NCBI GenBank assembly: GCA_004557645.1
Contig: SFGI01000004.1
Location: 8,723 to 72,722 of the forward strand
From: [Eubacterium] saphenum
Lineage (GTDB): Bacteria; Bacillota; Clostridia; Lachnospirales; Anaerotignaceae
Reading direction: 5' to 3'
Length of the DNA stretch: 64,000 nt
Shown here: positions 59,503 through 64,000 of the stretch, piece by piece
Layout of the letters: each line of letters begins with the position of its first letter
Numbering within the stretch: position 1 is the first letter of the stretch
Program-made: the position numbers and the translations under genes
The notes under the pieces: model-generated
Seen by the model: the letters and a program-made list of their open reading frames with translations, nothing else
What the model was told of the DNA's origin: nothing
Databases searched by the model: none

Positions 59503-61380
59503 TCAAAGAGTCTGGGGCAGATTCTTTTTCAAAAGCCCCAGAAGCAGCATCCCCACCACAGCACCCAGGATGACTGCTGTCAAAAAGCCAAAGGGATGGC
59601 TGATCACAGGCAGGACGAAAACGCCGCCATGGGGTGCCCGCAGGGCACAGCCGAAAAACATGCTCAGCCCACCAGCCACTGCGGAGCCAATGATACAGGA
59701 AGGCAGTACCCGCAGGGGGTCTGCCGCCGCAAAGGGGATGGCCCCTTCTGTGATAAAGCATGCCCCCATGATAAGGTTCGCTACGCCGGATTGTCTTTCC
59801 TTTTCGCTGAATTTATTGCGGAAAACGAACACCGCCAAGGCCAGCGCCAGAGGAGGCACCATGCCCCCGGCCATGACTGCCGCCATGATCTGAAATTCAT
59901 CACTGGCTAAAGAAGCCGTACCGAATACGTAGGCCGCCTTATTGATGGGGCCGCCCATATCCACACTCATCATGCCCCCCAAAACCACGCCCAAAAGCAC
60001 ACGGCTGCTGGTGCCCATCCGTGCCAGCATACCATACAATGCTTCATTCAGCCATGCCACAGGGGGATTGATGATGATTTGAATGAGTACCCCCATGAGG
60101 AAGATGCCAAAGACAGGATAGAGCAAAATAGACTTGATGCCTTCCAAGGAACGGGGCAATCTATCGAAAAGCTTCCGCAGACCAAGGATCAGATATCCCG
60201 CCGCAAAGCCTGCCAGCAGCGCCCCCAGAAAGCCGCTGCCCCCCTCCTTCGCCAGAAAGCCCCCTACAAAGCCCGGCGCAAGGGCAGGCCTGTCCCCAAT
60301 GCTCATGGCGATATAGCCTGCCAGAATGGGCAGCATAAAGCCAAAGGCCGCATCCCCAATGGCCTTGAAAAAAGCCGCCCGGGGCAGATTGGAGCCGAAA
60401 TTGGCAGGGTCGATGCTGTAATCATCCAACAGGAAGGCCAATGCGATCAGGATACCGCCGCCAATGACAAAGGGCAGCATGTGGGAGACCCCATTCATCA
60501 GGTCTCGATACACTTTATTGCCCTTTCCCCTCTTTTCTTCTCTTGGGCTGGGTGCTTCCGCCTCTGTTCCGCCGCCGTATAGGGGTGCTTCCCCTTGTAT
60601 GATCTTGCTCAAAAGGACATCCGGCTTGCGGATGCCATCCGTCACAGGCACCTGCAGCACCTTTTTCCCGCGGAATCTTGCCATTTCCACATTTTTATCC
60701 GCCGCAATGATGATGCCTTTGGCCTCTTTGATCTCCTCCGCCGTCAGCACGTTTTTTGCGCCGCCACTGCCGTTGGTCTCTACCTTGATGGTGATACCCA
60801 TTTCTCTTGCCTTGTTTTCCAGGCTTTCCGCCGCCATAAAGGTATGGGCGATGCCCGTGGGGCAGGCGGTCACAGCCAGCACATCATAGCCAGCTTTTCC
60901 TTCTTCTGCAGGCCTATCAAAGCGTTTTTCCTCCTCCGCAGAGATGATCTTTAAAAATTCGGAAGGATGTTTCGCCTCCATCAGCTTTTTCCGAAAATCC
61001 TCGTCCATCAGCATAGCCGCCAGCCGTTCCAGCACCTCCAGATGCAGATCAGTCCCGTTTTCCGGCACAGCGATCATAAACAGCAAATGAGCATCCTGCC
61101 CGTCGGCACTTTCAAAATCTACCCCTTCGGGCACCACCATTGCAGCCAGTGCCGCCCGTTTCACGGCATTGCTTTTTCCGTGGGGGATGGCAATGCCTTC
61201 GCCGATGCCCGTGGTGGAAAGTTTTTCCCGTTCCAGAATGGCCTGTTTGAATTTTCCTTTATCCTTCAGATTGCTGCTTTTCGCCAACAGCTCCACTAGC
61301 TGGTCGATGGCAGCATTTTTCCCCCGCGGCTTCTTCCCGATAGCAATGCTTTCTTTCTGCAACAGTTCCGAAATCCTCAT
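59503..61380 (-). CDS. fruA: PTS fructose transporter, EIIABC
   Basis: Imports fructose and phosphorylates it to fructose 1-phosphate. The 625-residue fused protein has EIIA (1-150) with phosphorylated His 67 (IPHGKS), EIIB (about 165-265) with Cys 173 (TACPTGIAHT), and EIIC (about 285-620), a membrane channel with GGGILIALAFLLDD and INPPVAWLNEALYG. The order A-B-C is the usual one for Gram-positive FruA. It starts 35 nt after the fruK stop. No fruR regulator gene is in the window. Confidence 0.96.
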   Translation of the reverse strand: MRISELLQKESIAIGKKPRGKNAAIDQLVELLAKSSNLKDKGKFKQAILEREKLSTTGIGEGIAIPHGKSNAVKRAALAAMVVPEGVDFESADGQDAHLLFMIAVPENGTDLHLEVLERLAAMLMDEDFRKKLMEAKHPSEFLKIISAEEEKRFDRPAEEGKAGYDVLAVTACPTGIAHTFMAAESLENKAREMGITIKVETNGSGGAKNVLTAEEIKEAKGIIIAADKNVEMARFRGKKVLQVPVTDGIRKPDVLLSKIIQGEAPLYGGGTEAEAPSPREEKRGKGNKVYRDLMNGVSHMLPFVIGGGILIALAFLLDDYSIDPANFGSNLPRAAFFKAIGDAAFGFMLPILAGYIAMSIGDRPALAPGFVGGFLAKEGGSGFLGALLAGFAAGYLILGLRKLFDRLPRSLEGIKSILLYPVFGIFLMGVLIQIIINPPVAWLNEALYGMLARMGTSSRVLLGVVLGGMMSVDMGGPINKAAYVFGTASLASDEFQIMAAVMAGGMVPPLALALAVFVFRNKFSEKERQSGVANLIMGACFITEGAIPFAAADPLRVLPSCIIGSAVAGGLSMFFGCALRAPHGGVFVLPVISHPFGFLTAVILGAVVGMLLLGLLKKNLPQTL

Positions 61381-61415
61381 ATTGGCCTCCTTCAGCGGCC
61401 TGCTTCCCGAAGGAA

Positions 61416-62342
61416 CTATTCCGTGCCGCTGGTTATTTTGATTTTTTCATCATATAGTCTTCGAATTTCTTCCCCTGTTGCCAATGTTTCACAAAAGGCG
61501 CTGGCGCTCCCCGCCGCAACGCCCCAGCCCAAGGCTTCCTTGTAGCTGCCCGTTTTCAGCCAGCCCGCCACAAAGCCGCCTACCATAGAATCCCCTGCCC
61601 CCACAGAATTGACCACCTTCCCCCGGGGTGCTTCTGCAAATAAAGCATCCCCGTCGGAGGTCAGCAGGACTGCCCCTTCTGCCGCCAGAGAAATGAGCAC
61701 ATTTTTCGCCCCCATTTCCTGCAGCCGTTTCCCTTGGGAAATAATTTCCTCCTTGGTGAATAGTCGGCTCTGCGCCAGTTCCTCCAGCTCCTGATGGTTG
61801 GGCTTGATGAGAAAAGGCTCATAACGTAAGGTTTTCAGCAGCACCTCTCCCGTAGCATCCACCACGGTATAGATGCCCCGCCCTTCCAACAGATCCAATA
61901 TCTTTTCATAAAAATCCTTGGGCAAAGAAGGAGGGATGCTGCCGGAAATAATGAGCATATCTCCCTTTTGCAGGGCGTTGATCTTCTCCAAAAGCTGCTC
62001 CATCGCCGCCTGATCCACCGCAGGCCCGCCGCCATTGATCTCGCTTTCCTCCTGCCCCTTCAGCTTCACGTTGATGCGGGAAAATCCCTTGGCAAGGCGC
62101 ACAAAATCCGTCCGACAGCCCTGCTCCTTCAGGTCTGCCTCAATGAAATCCCCTGTAAAGCCTGCCAGAAATCCCAAGGCCCGATCGGCCACCCCAAGAT
62201 TCTGCAAAATAATGGCTACGTTGATGCCCTTCCCGCCAGAAAAGACTGCCTCACCCATAGCACGGTTCACCATGCCCAGGCGGAATTCTCCCATCTGCAC
62301 CACATAATCCACCGAAGGATTCACTGTCAGTGTGTAAATCAA
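61416..62342 (-). CDS. fruK: 1-phosphofructokinase
   Basis: Phosphorylates fructose 1-phosphate to fructose 1,6-bisphosphate. The best start is the TTG at 62342, 6 nt behind AGGAGGG, giving IYTLTVNPSVDYVVQ, the usual FruK N-terminus; an ATG two codons upstream abuts the ribosome site. At 308 residues this PfkB-family enzyme has FSGGKGINVAIIL (about 36-48), GxxG-type substrate residues, and the C-terminal PfkB signature NSVGAGDSMVGGFVAGW (about 246-262) with catalytic Asp. Operon with fruA. Confidence 0.95.
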   Translation of the reverse strand: MIYTLTVNPSVDYVVQMGEFRLGMVNRAMGEAVFSGGKGINVAIILQNLGVADRALGFLAGFTGDFIEADLKEQGCRTDFVRLAKGFSRINVKLKGQEESEINGGGPAVDQAAMEQLLEKINALQKGDMLIISGSIPPSLPKDFYEKILDLLEGRGIYTVVDATGEVLLKTLRYEPFLIKPNHQELEELAQSRLFTKEEIISQGKRLQEMGAKNVLISLAAEGAVLLTSDGDALFAEAPRGKVVNSVGAGDSMVGGFVAGWLKTGSYKEALGWGVAAGSASAFCETLATGEEIRRLYDEKIKITSGTE

Positions 62343-62412
62343 ATCCATCCCTCCTGATTCTCGCTCCTGTTTTCCCTAGTATACCCGTTTCCTGCTTTTT
62401 CATCAGAAATTC

Positions 62413-62447
62413 AAAAACCCTTTGTATCCCGAAGGAGCCAAAGGGTT
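62413..62447 (-). terminator. Terminator after the DUF6472 gene
   Basis: Stem AACCCTTTG / CAAAGGGTT followed by TTT on the minus strand, 13 nt after the stop codon. It separates that gene from fruK. Confidence 0.78.
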
Positions 62448-62459
62448 CTGTTTCACGTT

Positions 62460-62639
62460 TTACATCTGCTTTCTGACCGTCTTATATTCATCCTCCAGGC
62501 GATAATAGGGGCATCCTCCCTGAAAAGAATCTGTCAGGAATTTTTCCATTTCATCCTCATCCAGATTTACCTCACAAAAGTATTCCTCAAATTCCTCATC
62601 ATATCCAAAATACATACAAGTTTCACAATTCGACTGCAT
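62460..62639 (-). CDS. DUF6472-like small cysteine protein
   Basis: I translated this 59-residue protein directly. It begins MQSNCETCMYFGYDEEFEE and includes YFCEVNLDEDEMEKF, GGCPYYRLEDEYKTVRKQM, with four cysteines (5, 8, 22, 43) likely binding a metal. The pattern CxxC...C...CPYYR..DEYK.VRKQ is that of the Lachnospiraceae family DUF6472, function unknown. The ATG at 62639 follows GAGAGGAGAG and overlaps the end of the upstream membrane-protein gene by 17 nt, so the two are co-translated. Confidence 0.85.
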   Translation of the reverse strand: MQSNCETCMYFGYDEEFEEYFCEVNLDEDEMEKFLTDSFQGGCPYYRLEDEYKTVRKQM

Positions 62640-63216
62640 GTTCTCTCTCCTCTCGATTTTCTTTTCTTCTTTCCAAAGCCCCCTGCAGCGCGATCATGCG
62701 AGGGCGGTTATATCGCTGTATCAATAGAAAGGGCACATCTGCCCCCAAAGCCAAAATGCCTGTAACGGCAAAAATAATCCAGTCCTGCCGCAGCCGTGGC
62801 TGACAAAGAGCATAAAACAGGGGCAAAAAACTGCAGATCACATTGATCTCGTGCCCCACCTCCGCAATGCACATATTTTGAACCACTTCCGCCGGCGTAT
62901 GCTCTTTTAGTAAAAAATCCTTAGGAAAGTATGTGGGCATCCGATTCTTCCATTTCTTGACTTCCAAGGCCTCATAAAATCGTTTTTCCCACCTGCGGGG
63001 CGCAAACCAGGGGCTTTCTGCCCGAATCCTGCCCCGAAAGCAATTTCTCGTTACTGCTCCCACCAAAAGTCGTACGGCAAAATGATAGAAAGTTGTCGCT
63101 GCCGTAATAAAGAGGGAAAACCAGCCATCCCAAGGCAAATAAGCGTCCAACAGGAAGAATAGAAGGGTCAGCACGGCAAGGATGACCGTCATTTTTTCAA
63201 TGTATCTTTTTTCCAT
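62623..63216 (-). CDS. CrtO-like/glycosyl-diaponeurosporenoate acyltransferase family membrane protein
   Basis: A 197-residue protein from the ATG at 63216 behind GGAGGGGAA. Four to five helices (about 10-28, 35-58, 125-145, 150-170) and a cytoplasmic loop VKKWKNRMPTYFPKDFLLKEHTPAEVV (in parts) similar to the staphylococcal CrtO family (KWKD.LP). No other carotenoid genes are nearby, so the staphyloxanthin role should not be assumed; many Lachnospiraceae carry such orphan proteins. The 3' end overlaps the DUF6472 gene. Confidence 0.7.
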   Translation of the reverse strand: MEKRYIEKMTVILAVLTLLFFLLDAYLPWDGWFSLFITAATTFYHFAVRLLVGAVTRNCFRGRIRAESPWFAPRRWEKRFYEALEVKKWKNRMPTYFPKDFLLKEHTPAEVVQNMCIAEVGHEINVICSFLPLFYALCQPRLRQDWIIFAVTGILALGADVPFLLIQRYNRPRMIALQGALERRKENREEREHAVEL

Positions 63217-63392
63217 CGTTCTTCCCCTCCTGTTCACAGCTTTTTCTCATTATATCACAATTGAAAGGGAATCGCCTGAAAAGCCTCTATTTTTCCTTTG
63301 TCGTTGCCGCAAAAAACACCCTCCCGCCAGTCTCAAGCATTTCTTTCACAATGAAAAAGCACTAAAACCGCCTTGGTCTTAAAGGAGTCCCT

Positions 63393-63460
63393 ATAAGAAA
63401 ACAAAAAAATCGAAAGAAATGCTTAAAACCAAGCTTTCTTTCGATTTTTTGTTTTCTTAT
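63393..63460 (-). terminator. Strong terminator of the rRNA-tRNA operon
   Basis: Long inverted repeat with arms ATAAGAAAACAAAAAA and TTTTTTGTTTTCTTAT, plus ATCGAAAGAAA / TTTCTTTCGAT inside. It lies downstream of the tRNA cluster on the minus strand. The 349-nt stretch 63217-63565 holds only this, the next hairpin and AT-rich filler. Confidence 0.8.
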
Positions 63461-63480
63461 TACGGGGCATCCTCGCAGTG

Positions 63481-63531
63481 CGGCTTAAGAAATCAATAAA
63501 AAATTGAAATACTGTTTTCTTAAGCCGCCAC
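63481..63531 (-). repeat. Hairpin directly downstream of the tRNA cluster
   Basis: Thirteen-bp arms GCGGCTTAAGAAA / TTTCTTAAGCCGC around an AT-rich loop without a U tail; likely an RNase III-type processing stem or a first transcription pause. Confidence 0.6.
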
Positions 63532-63565
63532 TACATTAGTGCTTTCATTTTGAAATAAAAAAAAG

Positions 63566-63638
63566 TGGAAGTTACAGGGCTCGAACCTGTGACCCTCTGC
63601 TTGTAAGGCAGATGCTCTCCCAGCTGAGCTAAACTTCC
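63566..63638 (-). tRNA. tRNA-Val (TAC)
   Basis: 73 nt; acceptor GGAAGTT / AACTTCC, discriminator A, anticodon loop CTTACAA in a TCTGC/GCAGA stem, T-arm GGTTCGAGCCC. The 3' CCA is not encoded. Confidence 0.97.
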
Positions 63639-63644
63639 ACAAAA

Positions 63645-63718
<74 letters not shown>

Positions 63719-63752
63719 ATATATAAATGACGAATCGTTTTTAAAAAAATGG

Positions 63753-63825
63753 CAGGGGCAGAAGGATTCGAACCCTCGACATTTGGTTTTGGAGACCAAC
63801 GCTCTACCAGCTGAACTATACCCCT
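63753..63825 (-). tRNA. tRNA-Trp (CCA)
   Basis: 73 nt; acceptor AGGGGTA / TGCCCCT, anticodon loop CTCCAAA in a TTGGT/ACCAA stem, T-arm GGGTTCGAATCC, discriminator G. Lies 76 nt behind the 23S 3' end; no 5S gene is between. Confidence 0.96.
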
Positions 63826-63901
63826 GTATAACGGCCTCCCACTTGAGTAGGATCACACCTTCAAAACTGAACACAAGTTGCAATCTCAATCGAATTTACT
63901 A

Positions 63902-64000
63902 GGTCAAGCCCTCGATCTATTAGTATTGGTCAGCTGAACACGTTACCGTGCTTACACCTCCAACCTATCAACCTCATTATCTTTAAGGGATCTTACTTCC
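63902..64000 (-). rRNA. 23S ribosomal RNA, 3' end (gene continues beyond the window)
   Basis: The minus strand reads GGTTGATAGGTTGGAGGTGT...AATACTAATAGATCGAGGGC TTGACC in register with the conserved last 100 nt of bacterial 23S rRNA. The 3' end is near 63902. Confidence 0.95.

Noticed and set aside
62623..63216. Carotenoid (staphyloxanthin) pathway
   Set aside because: Only one CrtO-like membrane protein, no desaturase or synthase genes nearby, and similarity is limited to a short loop motif.

Overview
The window looks like chromosome of an anaerobic, endospore-forming member of the Firmicutes (class Clostridia, probably Lachnospirales; an Anaerotignum-like genus is a guess). Reasons: gene order matches Bacillus/Clostridium neighbourhoods (metG-tatD-3D protein; tmk-darA-holB-ricT-trmN-rsmI; spoIIE-tilS-hpt-ftsH; coaX-birA-dus). 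There are sporulation genes (spoIIE with a Spo0A-type promoter, a SPOCS/LysM protein), a methionine T-box, a CD1247-type protein, and a large 2-hydroxyacyl-CoA dehydratase/activase protein typical of amino-acid-fermenting clostridia. Coding GC is roughly 50 percent, Shine-Dalgarno sites are strong, and GTG/TTG starts are frequent.

Layout. 1-9.6 kb: polysaccharide deacetylase (cut), MATE exporter, zinc-ribbon protein, xpt, SulP transporter, CD1247 protein, efp, yqeG, NifX-like protein, M29 aminopeptidase. 9.6-10.6 kb: mobile-looking element A (XRE and ribbon-helix-helix genes between inverted repeats). 10.7-15.3 kb: T-box, metG, tatD, 3D protein. 15.3-19.8 kb: PNPOx protein, csoR-copA copper operon whose copA ends in a CopZ domain with its own internal ribosome site, then a membrane protein/XRE pair. 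19.9-27.9 kb: dus, two tandem coaX genes, an ECF S component, DUF6145, birA, thioesterase, ftsH, hpt. 27.9-36 kb: tilS, spoIIE, small EamA protein, YkvA protein, helicase loader and DnaD protein, tagO. 36-43.4 kb: upp, rpiB, sua5, SEC-C protein, Usp, two lipoproteins (one a cyclophilin), murG, ferritin-like protein, HIT. 43.4-48.5 kb: 1434-residue activase/dehydratase protein under a TetR regulator. 48.7-53.8 kb: rsmI-trmN-ricT-holB-darA-tmk operon. 53.9-55.1 kb: element B, a larger relative of element A. 55.1-63.2 kb: SPOCS-LysM protein, LysR/DMT pair, signal peptidase, fruA-fruK, DUF6472, CrtO-like membrane protein. 63.4-64 kb: Val, Asp and Trp tRNAs behind the 3' end of a 23S rRNA gene.

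The most unusual content is non-coding or accessory. Elements A and B are about 1.0 and 1.2 kb, carry inverted terminal repeats, enclose paralogous divergent XRE/RHH switch genes and have no recognisable transposase. Two families of dispersed, highly structured intergenic repeats (called R1 and R2 here) differ between copies partly by compensatory base changes. Other points of interest are the probable dual product of copA, the diverged tandem CoaX pair, a near-identical operator half shared by xpt and the SulP gene, and a spoIIE promoter with 21-bp spacing. No CRISPR array, prophage structural genes, integrase or antibiotic-resistance island was seen.
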